Below the pieces are notes generated by a model. That model saw only the letters and a program-made list of their open reading frames with translations, did no database searches and had not been told where the DNA came from. Below, in pieces: positions 12,121 to 23,439 of a DNA stretch of 64,000 nt. Positions within the stretch are counted from its first letter, which is position 1; each line of letters begins with the position of its first letter. The position numbers and the translations under genes were made by a program. Source of the stretch: Notolepis coatsorum (Eukaryota; Chordata; Actinopteri; Aulopiformes; Paralepididae); assembly GCA_963971535.1 (NCBI GenBank), contig OZ020593.1:35425600-35489599 (forward strand), given 5' to 3'.

Positions 12121-12260
12121 TATGCGACTTGCTGGTTGTGTCATTGCACTCACTAGGGATATCCTCTTTCATTGGTCTATGTTGACCACTCCCCCGATCC
12201 TTAGGCCACGCCCCCGTTTTGTATCTTTTAAACCGATTGTCATAGAGACTCGCGAGAGAC
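12121..12260. repeat. Fifth, diverged copy of the 136-bp repeat
   Basis: It carries GGGATATCCTCTTTCATTGG, a TGTTGACCACTCCCCCGATC stretch, GCCACGCCCCC and AACCGATTGTCATAGAGACT in the same order as the main array, with more substitutions. Confidence 0.9.
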
Positions 12261-12384
12261 CCTCTCCCGTTGGCCGGCGGTGCACAGGCGTCACCCACAC
12301 TTTCACAATTTCCCCAGCGCGGAATTGTCTAGTTATAGTTATATTATAGTTATTATATTATAGTAGCACTGCAGTGCGTTACAT

Positions 12385-12565
12385 GGTGCGCCACCCTGGC
12401 ACCCTACACTGCCTTTTTATTCTATCTAAATGTTTACTTATCCACTGTACTATAATTCTGTGACCTGTACCTGTATGTCTTGTACTACCTGTACCTCCCC
12501 CTCCCCCATGCTGCTGTGATGCCTGCATTTCTACAAGGGGATCAATAAAGGATTATCACGTGTTT
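12385..12565 (+). mobile_element. LINE 3' tail fragment
   Basis: It ends CAAGGGGATCAATAAAGGAT TATC (written in two parts). The same tail is present inverted at 55,126-55,190 (TTCCTTTATTGATCCCCTTG with a GATAA repeat). The polyadenylation-like AATAAA and short tandem tail fit a Rex/L2-type LINE 3' end. No coding part remains. Confidence 0.6.
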
Positions 12566-13237
12566 GAAATGTCATGTGGTGGTTATATCAATAAATGTTT
12601 GTATAGTCTCGTGTGCGGGCTGATTTTTAAAACAATCACAAATCTGCAATAGCCTCGACCGCATAGATGCTCACACAAACACTTGACCCCCATGCCACAT
12701 TTCAGCCTCCTAGGTCAAAGGATGTGGCCACTAGAGACACTTTTGTGGACCAAGCGAGCTATAGACCTGTTCGCTGTTTACAAACATACCGTGTTCTAGC
12801 CAATCAGCAATACCAACTGAGTCACGTGACTAAGTTACCCCGGACCTGCGCGAGCTGGTGCGCTAAAATAATACGACTGGGCTCTATGGAGAAACCATGA
12901 CACTCTCCTGACTAAAAGTAGTTTCAAACGAAAACGGCTGAATGTCATTTTGCCAAATCAGGCTTTCACCTTTTACATAATCTAGCTTTGGCATGGATTG
13001 ATTGTTTAGATCGCTAGCATGGCTAACAAATGCAAATATATTGTAGTCTGCCCCGTTCTGACCAGGATTACGTTCTTTTCTGCCCCGGTGATGCGCGCGC
13101 ACACTGAGTCTGGCGTATACGGCGAACAGGTCTATAGAGCTGCTGGTCGAGCTAATGAAATATATGTCCACCAGACCACCACCTAGCTTTTCATTATTTG
13201 CATGTGCATCCTTTTGTACATTTTTAGCATACACACA
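12566..13237. other. Unclassified non-coding DNA
   Basis: No conserved protein motif or repeat match is seen. Confidence 0.4.
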
Positions 13238-13283
13238 CAGGCACGTATATGCACACACACACACACACACGCAGGAACGTATG

Positions 13284-13341
<58 letters not shown>

Positions 13342-13370
13342 GGCACGTACCTGCATGCACACACACAGAC
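13238..13370. repeat. (CA)n microsatellite, interrupted
   Basis: Several CA runs are separated by GCAGG(A/C)ACGTA.(C/G) interruptions near 13,230, 13,271 and 13,338, so it is a compound repeat. Histidine/threonine or valine/cysteine frames over it are artefacts. Confidence 0.95.
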
Positions 13371-13611
13371 ACAATAGCTACTATGCAGTCTCGACCACAT
13401 ACTGACCAAACTTCCAGACCTATTATTAGTCCACATCATTAATGATCAGGTCCCTCTAATTGCATTCTGTGTCCATCTAATTATCCTTAAGGCGGGGATT
13501 TTACGCGGCAGTCAGCGTGTGGGAGGGCCATGTGTCAGGAATTGCAAATGAGAAGGCCGGGGGCCTGCTGAAAGAGATCGCCCTCCACCCCCTCCTAGTT
13601 CAGTAGCAGCT

Positions 13612-13862
13612 CTCTCACCCACCTCCCTAACCTGCAGAACCCCTGCACGGTGTCCCTCACCTCTCTCTCTCCTTCTCTCTCACCCACCTCCCTAACCTGC
13701 AGAACCCCTGCACGGTGTCTCTCACCTCTCTCTCTCCTTCTCTCTCACCCACCTCCCTAACCTGCAGAACCCCTGCACCGTGTCCCTCACCTCTCTCTCT
13801 CCTTCTCTCTCACCCACCTCCCTAACCTGCGGAACCCCTGCACGGTGTCCCTCACCTCTGCC
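13612..13862. repeat. 65-bp minisatellite, about 3.9 copies
   Basis: CACCCACCTCCCTAACCTGC starts at 13,616, 13,681, 13,746 and 13,811, an exact 65-bp period. Each unit ends in a CT-rich stretch (CACCTCTCTCTCTCCTTCTC). Copies differ at single sites. Confidence 0.95.
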
Positions 13863-14125
13863 CCGGGTCTCTGCACCGTCTGAAAGGTGCATCTCATGCA
13901 ACCCGCCCTTGACACCGGAGGTACGGCGATGTGGCTGATACCTCTTTTTAATTACCAGGCTCAGTTTGGAGTGGTGTTTGGTTGATCCTGCTGGCTTGAC
14001 AATTATTGCTGCCACCGGTCAGGTTGCAGCAGTCTCCCACTCGAACCGAACACCTATCTACAGGATTTGATACTAAAAGGTTACATGTCCAATATAATGA
14101 ACTGGTGTACATGTGTGAGAGTTTT
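13863..14125. other. Unclassified non-coding DNA
   Basis: No feature recognised between the minisatellite and the TTAA element. Confidence 0.35.
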
Positions 14126-15012
14126 TTAACTCGATCAGCGCCAGGGGTCGCTGTCTACCTTCTGGCTAGAACGCCAGGGCTTTAATCAATGGGGAGACTG
14201 CGAAATTTGCGAGTGCTTAAAATATATCTTATATTATAGCTATGGGTCTAATAACACCGTCGATTGTCAGTGAGTTGCTTCTGGTCAACATCCAAAAAAC
14301 GGATTGTTTTTTCATCCGTACATTTCCATTTTATACCGTTTTGAATATGAGTATAGTTTTGGTGATTCTTAGTAATCCCAGGAAAAGACGCGTGGAATGC
14401 ACTTATCACGTTGTAATTTTTCGCCTGATTATCGAATCTTCCTTAAATCAACGCTAGATTATCATTATTATGTCTCCTCGTGCATACATGAAACGGCCCT
14501 CGTAGCCGGGCGCTCGCCCACCCCCCCCCCCCCCCACCGCAGCCAACAGTAAAAAGCACAACACAGTCCACACAGATAGCTTTGATCGCGGGAGAAAGAA
14601 ATATCAGATCAACGCAAGATTTTATATATAGTGTTCTTACCTTGTCTCTGATGTAATGCAAAAAGAATAATCGCCATTCCAAATACTACTCGCGGAGGTC
14701 CGTCCCACATTGTCCGGCATTGCATATGAAGGGGGGGGGGGGGGGGGGGGCAGCATCGCAGATGTATCGTTGTAAACACTCTACATCATTTATAATGGAG
14801 TGCAATACCGGCTGGAAGGCGTAGGCGGCGGTATTTGCCCTTTTGCGAGCTCAGACCCATTCACAATGATAACATCAGGCTGGATGGATGAAAAATGAAT
14901 GGATATAGCTAATAAAAGAAATAACGATTAAAACGCGAGTTTTCTCGTGATTGGCGCTGAACGGTTGGCGAGTTAACCTGACTTTTCTTGTGACTGGCGC
15001 AGAATGAGTTAA
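14126..15012. mobile_element. TTAA-target DNA transposon, non-autonomous, copy 1
   Basis: Left end TTAA-CTCGATCAGCGCCAG and right end CTGGCGCAGAATGAG-TTAA form imperfect terminal inverted repeats bounded by TTAA, the target of piggyBac and Kolobok transposases. The right end carries a second, subterminal copy of the same motif (TTGGCGCTGAACGG..GCGAGTTAA at 14,951-14,976). No transposase is encoded; it contains poly(C) and poly(G) runs near 14,520 and 14,735. The right 220 bp recur at 47,311-48,779. Confidence 0.7.
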
Positions 15013-15114
15013 TACGTGAACCGAATCTGTATATCGGGTACTGGGTACGGGGATGGAGCCGGTAGAGCATCTCAGGGGTAAATCTGATTACCATTTAATA
15101 TTGTATTAAATAAA

Positions 15115-15535
15115 TGTATGTTAATAATGCTCCCGCCTACCTTCGGTCAATGGTCTTTAACTACACACCCTCAAGACCCCTATGCTCTGCATCTTCTGGC
15201 CGTCTCAGACCCACTCCTATCCAAGCTCCTCATCAAGGAGAAGCCGCATTTTCTCAGTCTTTGCCCCACAATGGTGGAATGAACTGCCCACCCCGGTTAG
15301 GACAACCGAAACCCGTCCAATCTTTTGCGGGCGACTAAAGACGCACTTCTTCAACCATTATCTGAAAAAAATAACTAACCTTACTGTCATGCACTGTAGC
15401 ACTCAACACTTTGCTGAACATTGTTACTCAGCTGATAGAGTTGTGCCCTTCCTGATGACTTGTCGTACAGAACTTGTAAGTCGCTTTGGATAAAAGCGTC
15501 AGCTAAATTACTAAATGTAAATGTAAATGTAATGC
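15115..15535 (+). mobile_element. LINE C-terminus and 3' tail ('WWNEL' family, copy 1)
   Basis: In two frames it encodes NYTPSRPLCSASSGRLRPTP, then FSVFAPQWWNELPTPVRTTE and RLKTHFFNHYL, the conserved C-terminal tail of a CR1/L2-type LINE. After the stop comes a 3' UTR ending GTCGCTTTGGATAAAAGCGT CAGC with a TAAATG repeat tail. Other copies of the family lie at 22.55, 31.73 and 36.35 kb. One frameshift separates the two protein segments. Confidence 0.8.
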
Positions 15536-15584
15536 ACAAAAGACCATCTGCAAATCATTATCAGAATGCTGCCCTCTTTGCAGA

Positions 15585-15806
15585 TGGGGCGACAGTGGCT
15601 CAGTACTGTAGGTAGAGCGGTCGTCTGGTAATCGGAAAGGTTCCAGGTTGGATTCCCACTCCCCCCGGCAGCGTCTAATTGTCCTTGAGCAAGACACTTA
15701 CGTAACCCCTAATTACTCACATTGAGTGGGTTGGCACCTTGCATGGTTGCCCCGCCGTGAATGTGTTAGTGAATTGGTGACTGTAAAGCGCTTTGGATAA
15801 AAGCGC
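15585..15806 (+). mobile_element. tRNA-derived SINE, copy 2
   Basis: It starts GGCGACAGTGGCTCAG, has GGTAGAGCGGTCGTCTGGTA and GGTTGGATTCCCACT (a B-box relative), and body CCTTGAGCAAGACACTTACG. The 3' end is GTAAAGCGCTTTGGATAAAA GCG, which runs into a TAGA/GATA tail. Its 3' tail matches that of the LINE ending 50 bp upstream. Confidence 0.85.
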
Positions 15807-15916
<110 letters not shown>

Positions 15917-16104
15917 TGATCTTGGCTGTCCATATTTGACTCACCACTGCACCATGTATGAAAACCTTCATTTGCCATCTCCCACAGTAAGATGACAGCA
16001 GCACTGGTTACAGTTCATTTTTAAATGTATTCATTTCAATTATCCGCAATATCTCAAACAGATATGCACTTTATGTATTCTGTAAGCTGTGGACCCCCTT
16101 GAAA

Positions 16105-17342
16105 ACGAGATGGTTCATCTCAAGGGGTAATTCCAAATAAAGAATTTCAATATATACATACAATATATATATATTTCAATATATACATAAAACAGTGTAT
16201 AAAACAGGTGTGGGGAGGTAAATGGGGTACGGGAAACAAACAACCGCCCGAGGTCAAGGTCCCCCACACTAGACTGAGTTGTTAAACAGTCTGGTGGCTG
16301 TGGGGACAAAGGACCTCCTATGCCACTCAGTCTGCGAGTGCAGGGAGATGAGCCATCCGCTGCGACTGCTGCTCTGCCCCACCAGGGTGTGGTAGAGAGG
16401 GTGGTTGGCTTTGTCCATGATGGCCAGCAGCTTACTCTGCGTGCGACTCCCCAGTGGATCCAGTCTCCCCCCCACCACTGAGCCAGCCTTCTTGACCAGC
16501 TTATCTAGCCGCCTGGCATCCCAGGCCATGATATTGCCACCCCAGCAGACAGTAGCATAGAAAATGACACTTGCCACCACATATGACATATGCCTGGTAA
16601 AACATATACAGCTTTTCCCCACAAACATCAAAGGACCTGAGCCCCCTGAGGAATAACAGTCCCTTCCTGTAGAGAACATCCGCATTTGCAGACCAGACCA
16701 GCTTGTCGTCCAGGTGCACACCTAAGTATTTATAGGTCTGCACCGTCGCAATGACGTTTCCCCGGATGCTGACTGGTGGCAGAGGTGGTTTAGACCTGCG
16801 CAAGTTCAGTATCATCTCGATGGTCTTGGATGCATTCGGGAGAAGGCCGCTCTGCTCGCTCCAGTCGCTCCAGTCACACACGCCACAATAGCTGTGTCAT
16901 CCGAGTATTTCTGGATATGGCAGGACTCCGTGTTGTAATTAAAGTCTGCCTTGTAGAGGGTGAACAGGAACGGAGCAAGAACAGTCCCCTGTGGAGCCCC
17001 AGTGCTACTGACCACCATCTCTGAGACACAGTTGCCCATCCTAACAAACTGTGGTCGGTCTGACAGGTAGTCCGTTATCCAGGCTTTGTAGGGGTCCGCC
17101 CCCATCTTTCCTAGCTTCTCCCTGAGTAGCAGAGGCTGGATGGTGTTAAACACACTTTAAAAATCTAAAAACATGATCCTCACATAACTCCCCGTCTCAT
17201 CCGGGTAGGAGTAGGCCCGGTGGAGCATGTAGAGGACAGCGTCATCCACCCCGATGCGCTCCCGATACCAGAACTGCAGGGGGTCAAGGGCGCGTTTGCT
17301 CTGTGGTCTCAGATGATGAAGAACTATATAAATGCAGTCCAT
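16105..17342 (-). mobile_element. LINE, frameshifted RT (Rex1/L2-like), 5' truncated
   Basis: On the minus strand four overlapping frames together cover most of an RT: DPLQFWYRERIGVDDAV, then motif A MFLDF-stop-SVFNTIQP, a WITDYLSDRPQFVRMGNC segment, motif B GAPQGTVLAPFLFTLY and motif C KYSDDTAIV. Then follow a gap, LNLRRSKPPLPPVSIRG, TYKYLGVHLDDKLVWS, FYATVCWGGNI, LDKLVKKAGSVVGGRLDP and HRRSFVPTATRLFNN. A stop lies inside motif A (at about 17,157), and at least three frameshifts are present. Downstream is a short 3' UTR with an AATAAA-like element and a hairpin (CTTGAGATGAACCATCTCG). It is distinct from the 2.0 and 27.5 kb family. Confidence 0.85.
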
Positions 17343-18895
17343 TTAAAAAATTTGCAGGAATGATAAAACATGTTGTAAGATACAGTAGCCCATATACCAG
17401 TAGCTTTGAAGAAGTCTGTTAGGAATTTTTGTCTGTCCTTCTGTCCTTCAGCTAATTTACTGAAACTGCTAGTGTAACTGTAACTGAGGGGTACAATTCC
17501 CTGACTGTATTACTAGATATGATACTTACTACCACTACCTTTGTACTTAATATTCGGCCACCCAGTACACGGCATAAATATATTATGATGAACACTGTCA
17601 CGTAGATGAAACGGATCCAACACAAATGTACGAATTAGAAATAGGTCTTTATTTCTACACAGCGATGGTGTGTAGAACAAGCACTTAATCAAATCAATCA
17701 CATTTATGAATGGAATTAGTATGCACTTTTATGGCAAGAGTATTCGTCGGTATATCAATAGAGAATGTCCAATCTCTGAAGGCGCAGGTGGTACATATAC
17801 GACCTGGAATAGTTTAAGGAATAACAGCAATGATACTTTAATGATTATATACTGGACACACTAGGGGGGGTTAATCCGGTCGCTTGTAAGCCGACAGGAG
17901 TAGGAGGGGGGGGGGGATAGAATCCGGCTGCCTCATCCGGCCAAGGGTATCCCAGGTGAACCCACTGTAGTGCCGTTCAATGCGCCGGCGATCCTTGGAC
18001 CACAGATGAAAGCAGGTGGACTCTTTGTGTGCCGGCTCTCTCCGGTCCACGGGGGAGAGACGTGAAGCGACCTCGTCTTGCAGAGCGTCTCCTCACCTTG
18101 CGTCCTCTCCAGGGGGGGGGGTTCCAACACACGGCAGTGTCGGGGGTCTTTATCCATGGAATAATCAAAGTATACAAAGCATAATCCGTGCCTGGGAAGG
18201 CGGGCTGTCGTCGGTAGAATAATCCGGTATACAGGTCCACTCGCTCGTCGGCTCTGGGGCTCCTCGGGTGCAGCTTCACGTGGGGTCAACCACCCTGGGT
18301 AAGCAGCCAGTTCTCTGCCCGAAACGATGGGGTACTGACTACGGTAGTATTCTCACCGCACGAAGCACTATATATTAACAGACTATTATTAGCTTAATAG
18401 ACTACGTCCAACTCGACGATATAGTGCCAAATATGACTATTCAAATATTAATATACACGATGTCTCAATACCGATGGTAGGCGAACTTGGCCTTACTCCC
18501 ACACGTGGCGTCGCGGGGAGGCTTTACGTCTGTGACTCTATTGGAGGGTAAGAAACTGGACTGAAAAAGAAAGTCCTACTTTAGTAGCGCAGTATATATA
18601 CGCACTATGAACAAATAGTCCCATTAGTGGTGCGGTAGTCAGATTCCTACGCGGAACTAGCACTTGTTCGTACATGTGGAGCGGTACGTTTGAACTGGGT
18701 CTGAGGGGTATGGCAGCCTGGCACCAAGGTCTCGACCAATAGTAGAATGGAGACTATTATGGGATGTTCAGTAGGCTAGAATGGATATTCAATGCATATT
18801 GTACAAGGAATATACAAGGGATATCAGGGAATATTAGAGAATATACAAATACAATTAAATATATATATATAAATAAATATAATATATATTCGGTT
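17343..18895. other. Unclassified, possibly an old LTR or other mobile DNA
   Basis: No protein motif. It has CpG-rich blocks (17,870-18,300) and GTAGAATAATCCGGT-like repeats, similar in texture to the LTRs at 24.6 and 55.3 kb, but I could not define ends or a target duplication. Confidence 0.3.
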
Positions 18896-18978
18896 TAATC
18901 TGGCCCTTCACAACAGTAACAGCTGCCCTTTTCACACAAAGAAGCCGGCCAAAAGGCGGCATTTTGAAATGGGGCTGT

Positions 18979-19606
18979 GCTGGTTCCAGACCCGTTCACA
19001 CTGCTAGTTCTAGACCCGTTCACACTGCTGGTTCCAGACCCGTTCACACTGCTAGTTCTAGACCCGTTCACACTGCTGGTTCTAGACCCGTTCACACTGC
19101 TGGTTCTAGACCCGTTCACACTGCTGGTTCCAGACCCGTTCACACTGCTGGTTCTAGACCCGTTCACACTGCTGGTTCCAGACCCGTTCACACTGCTGGT
19201 TCTAGACCCGTTCACACTGCTGGTTCCAGACCTGTTCACACTGCTAGTTCTAGACCCGTTCACACTGCTGGTTCCAGACCCGTTCACACTGCTGGTTCTA
19301 GACCCGTTCACACTGCTGGTTCTAGACCCATTCACACTGCTGGTTCTAGACCTGTTCACACTGCTGGTTCTAGACCCGTTTACACTGCTGGTTCCAGACC
19401 CGTTCACACTGCTGGTTCTAGACCCGTTCACACTGCTAGTGCTAGACTCTGTTCACACTGCTGGTTCTAGACCCGTTCACACTGCTAGTTCCAGACCCGT
19501 TCACACTGCTGGTTCCAGACCCGTTCACACTGCTGGTTCCAGACCCGTTCACACTGCTGGTTCTAGATCCGTTCACACTGCTGGTTCCAGACCCGTTCAT
19601 GCTGCC
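18979..19606. repeat. 24-bp minisatellite, about 26 copies
   Basis: The unit is GGTTCTAGACCCGTTCACAC plus TGCT. Alternate units carry C or T in TTC(C/T)AGACC and A or G in CTRGTT. One unit near 19,441 (GTGCTAGACTCTGTTC) has one extra base and shifts phase. The 24-bp length keeps all frames open, giving SRPVHTAG or VNGSRTSS repeats that are not evidence of a gene. Confidence 0.95.
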
Positions 19607-20701
19607 CAAGAAAGCCACCACGTTGTCAGCATGTCCCCTTTCACACACACAAAACCACATCCTCCTTTTGTTGCTAAGCGACACAAGCAATGCATGTTTA
19701 TATATCAGCTGTTAAATATGACTCAGATTTACATCACAGCTGTGATCTGCCCTATAGCCAACTAAATGCATGGTGTTTGCTATTAAAGCGGCTAGTGTGA
19801 CCTGGGGACCTCTAGTCATTTGTAATAATAGAGGAGGTCGTCTGTGATATTAATGCGGTGTGAAACTGCCATGTCTGTAATCTTTTAAGTAAAAATCCCA
19901 GTGCTAAAAACCTTCCATAATTCATCAAGCTAAAGGCATCTGATAATATTAATTCAGCGCAAATCGCCATCTCAGTAATTTGGGGTTGTAATTTGTCCTT
20001 GGTAATAGCCTAGTATAATCAATACTGGAAGGCTTTAAATGCATTTTCAATGCAAATTTCAAATCAAGCTGCTTGCTCAGTATGGAGATCGATGGGCAGC
20101 CTACAGTTGCTTAGTGGTAAATGTATTTCCATCCATAGTGCATCGCCTACTGTAACTATTAGCCAGTTTATTAGTTATAAATTAGTTTGAGGTGCCATTT
20201 GAAACAATGATTTTCACTCAAGCACCTAACAGTTAAAACTATGTAGGAATATCAAGTTCAATATTGGGACACATCAGTAAAAACGTATACCGCGTTGGGA
20301 GCTTCCCCTGACTAGAGAGATCAAAGAGTTGCATATTTGGCCTGATCACAACACGGCATATCTGCCCTCGCTCAGAGTTGAGCAGAATATTCCTTGCGGA
20401 TATACTCTGCCCTTGGTCATCAGACCGAGGTTGAGCAGAATATCTCTACAGAGAAGTCTGCTCTCAGTTATCAGACCGAGGAAGACCAGAGTGTCTCTGA
20501 AAGGGTAGATATCTGTCTTCGGGCCGTGCTGGGAGATGTCTACTTTCGGCCGTCGGACCGAAGTTGGGTGAGACGTGCCCTGCGGAGTATGTCTGAGCGT
20601 AACCCCCCCTCTCTAAGGTGATTTATTTATTTAAAGTGAAATGAGGAGGGTTTGAGTGTGGGATATCCTATATTCTGACCGGGCCAGGGCCTGATTGGAT
20701 A
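19607..20701. other. Unclassified non-coding DNA with a degenerate repeat
   Basis: Between 20,370 and 20,600 a roughly 60-bp motif (TCAGACCGAGG..GA.CAGA.T.TCT) recurs about three times with strong divergence. Otherwise nothing is recognised. Confidence 0.4.
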
Positions 20702-21026
20702 AACTAGGACAGTGGTTCTCAAACTTTTTACACCAAGTACCACCTGAGAACGTAGCTGGCTCTCCAAGTACCACCATATGACCGGCGTTAAAATACAGTC
20801 TATTCAGCTATGCGCAGTTCACGCAGGAGGCAAATGTATTCCTAATACCATTATGTATTGTTAACTTTTGTCAGACACAGCCACAATGTACAAAGGGATA
20901 GCACTAGAACTAGCAAACGCTTCCACACAACTCATACAATGCAAGGGGCATTGAGAACATAATAACTAACATTCTCACATAGCAAGTGAGAAAATTAAGA
21001 ACAACTGTATTTCAGCAAATGTACTT

Positions 21027-21031
<5 letters not shown>

Positions 21032-21100
<69 letters not shown>
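21032..21100. repeat. (CT)n microsatellite inside the hAT element
   Basis: About 34 CT units with no interruption. Confidence 0.97.
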
Positions 21101-21104
<4 letters not shown>

Positions 21105-21131
21105 GCAAGCGATTGGCCATCATTCTCTCTC

Positions 21132-21344
<213 letters not shown>

Positions 21345-22058
21345 TATTTTGTTACAAAAACTTAATTTCCTGCATTCTGGTGCAGGAATCTTTGAATTGT
21401 TACCCTTTAAATGCCAGTGTTTGTGATGGGCATCACAAATTATTGTAAACAAGAAAAGAAAACACATATTTAATAATTTTTTTAATGTTTACCCTTTAAA
21501 TGCCAGTTTGTGTGATGGCATTACAAATTATTGTTAAAAAAAACACACAAAAAGTAAAATATTTTCAATATATCAAATGCAAAGTACATTTTTCTGGGGG
21601 GGATTGTTACAGGCTAGGCATGTGTCAATGATTAGCAGCAACACAGATTTTGATGGATTTTTTGTAATGTCAGATTTTTTATCTGACATTACAAAAAAAT
21701 CTAAAAATAAATGGTTATGATCAGGGCTGAAGTTGAATTAAAGATTTATGACTGTTTAGACTGCATTACTCTCTGTCACAGTGATCTCCTGGTTGTTCCC
21801 CACTTAGGTTATCTAACTATAGCGCCACCGCAACCAGAAACACTGGCCTGGCCTACTTCTAAGTTCAGTGGCCTGACTGCAAAAAAAATGTTTACTGGAT
21901 GTTTACTGTTAATGCCTGTGTGTCTAAATTGATGTTATGTTTAACATTTTATTTTATTTTTTTTTGCTTTTTTGTAGATGTTTTCAAGTACCACCAGCAG
22001 TACCACCAAGTACCACTAGTGGTACGCGTACCACAGTTTGAGAACCACTGAACTAGGA

Positions 22059-22547
22059 TATATTGCAGGTAGATTGGCCTTGCTTTTTGGGGTGTTACGC
22101 TGTCTGTCTGTCTGTTTATCCGCAGCTAAACTACAGGGCTGATTTAGATGAAATGTTGCACATCTGACAGCAGGCCAAAGACGAATCCTTGAATATTGTT
22201 AAAATCGGGCAACAACAAGTATTTTATTTGAATTCATTTCCATCATGGAAATATTATATTCAGTATAAAGTTACACCTTTTGAACACAAGATGGCGATAC
22301 TACACAGGTTTGCTGCTCAGAGCCTCCAGTAATCAGCTCTCTGGCTCATGTTTACAACATGGGCATGCCATAGTGAACCTATTGTCGTTGATATACCTAC
22401 AGTATGTATTAAAAACATTTATGAATGACTTCCTATCCATGGAAATGAATTGTCCATTAAAATAAGCCACGCCCCCTTTCATGTCTCATCCTCTGACAGG
22501 AATGTCTCACGCATATTCGATCCAACGGCCGGAGGCAGACATCTCCC
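22059..22547. other. Unclassified non-coding DNA
   Basis: No recognised feature. A (CTGT)n-like stretch lies near 22,100. Confidence 0.35.
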
Positions 22548-23425
22548 ATTTACATTTACATTTTGTAATTTAGCTGACGCTTTTATCTAAAACGACTTAC
22601 TGTACAAGTTCTATATGACAAGTCAGCAGGAAGGGTACAACTCTTTCAGCTGAGTAACAAGGTTCATCAAACAGTGTTGAAATTTGAGTGCTGCAGTGTT
22701 AGTGCATAGTAGTAGAGACATATTAGTATATTACAAAGTATATTAGGAAGAGTGCATGATAGTAGATCTCCCTACTATCATGCACTAGAGTTGTGTCATC
22801 GGCATAACAATGGAAGGACATTCCATGCCTGCCGATGACACGACTTAGACTGAGAAGACTGTAGGCGATGAAGAGGATGGAGCCGAGAAGCGACCCTTGC
22901 GGAACACCACAGGTGACAGGGAGCAGCCTGGACTTGTATCCTCCCAGTAGAACTGGGCATCAGAGAGCGGATGTTGTTTACGTTAGATCTGAAAAAAAAT
23001 CGATAACGTTATATTACATTGTTCTTCTGTAGCTTCAGTGGATGAAGATGGTTGTGGCTTCAGTAGGTGATTGATGGTGGAAAAAAGCTGATTATAGTTG
23101 GCAGTGTTTTTACTGATAAGGTTGGAGTACAATTTGGACGGAGCATCTTTCAGGGACTTGCAGTAAGACTTGATGTTCACGAAAAGCCAGTTTGTGGACA
23201 GTGAGTGTCTGAGACAGCGTTCCAGGGCACGGCCAGCTGTTTTAATTGTCTGCAGTTCCTGTGTGAACCAGGGGGCGGAGTGTTCAAAGTTGACCTAACG
23301 CATCTTGACAGAGGCATGAAGGTCAAAAACACTGTTCGGGGATGAATTATAGTGCTCCACTAGTTCATCCATTGTTGCAGAGGCTGGGCAGGGGATGCGT
23401 TGGAGGTCTGTGGTCTACATCTACA
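22548..23425 (-). mobile_element. LINE fragment: 3' tail, RT motifs and pre-RT region ('WWNEL'-type tail)
   Basis: On the minus strand, from right to left, APWFTQELQTIK and RALERCLRHS are followed by SYCKSLKDAPSKLYSNLISK and NYNQLFSTINHLLKP (the linker before the RT). Then come motif B GVPQGSLLGSILFIAYS and motif C CYADDTTLVHD. After an abrupt junction at about 22,790 comes a 3' UTR and tail (AGCTGACGCTTTTATCTAAA on plus; TAAATG tail) matching the 'WWNEL' LINE ends. RT motifs 1 to A and the C-terminus are deleted. A 15-bp inverted repeat (AGTGCATGATAGTAG) marks the deletion junction. Confidence 0.8.
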
Positions 23426-23439
23426 GAGCTTTTTTTCTG

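Larger units (their letters stand above)
9731..12330. mobile_element. Unclassified composite repeat with hairpin end, possibly a transposon
   Basis: The left end, 9731-9773, is a near-perfect hairpin: outer arms TAGTGTGG/CCACACTA and inner arms GTGACCTGGCT/AGCCAGGTCAC around a TT loop. The first 12 bases after its first T (AGTGTGGGTGAC, from 9732) are repeated inverted as GTCACCCACACT at 12,290-12,301. In between lie about 850 bp of moderately GC-rich non-coding sequence, four 136-bp repeats, a TAATAGTG array and a fifth 136-bp copy. A 66-codon open frame at 9818 has no recognisable motif. I do not recognise the family. The inverted ends suggest a DNA transposon or foldback, but no clear target duplication was found. 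Confidence 0.45.

Noticed and set aside
10590-12260. A CRISPR-like array of regular repeats
   Set aside because: The 136-bp units are contiguous with no unique spacers, and the context is vertebrate.
11425-12298. Minus-strand frames of 242 and 185 codons reading LLHYYT
   Set aside because: Low-complexity TAATAGTG array; not a protein.
18895-19765. Frames of 168-262 codons reading SRPVHTAG, LDPFTLLV or VNGSRTSS repeats
   Set aside because: A 24-bp tandem repeat gives open frames on both strands; no coding signal.
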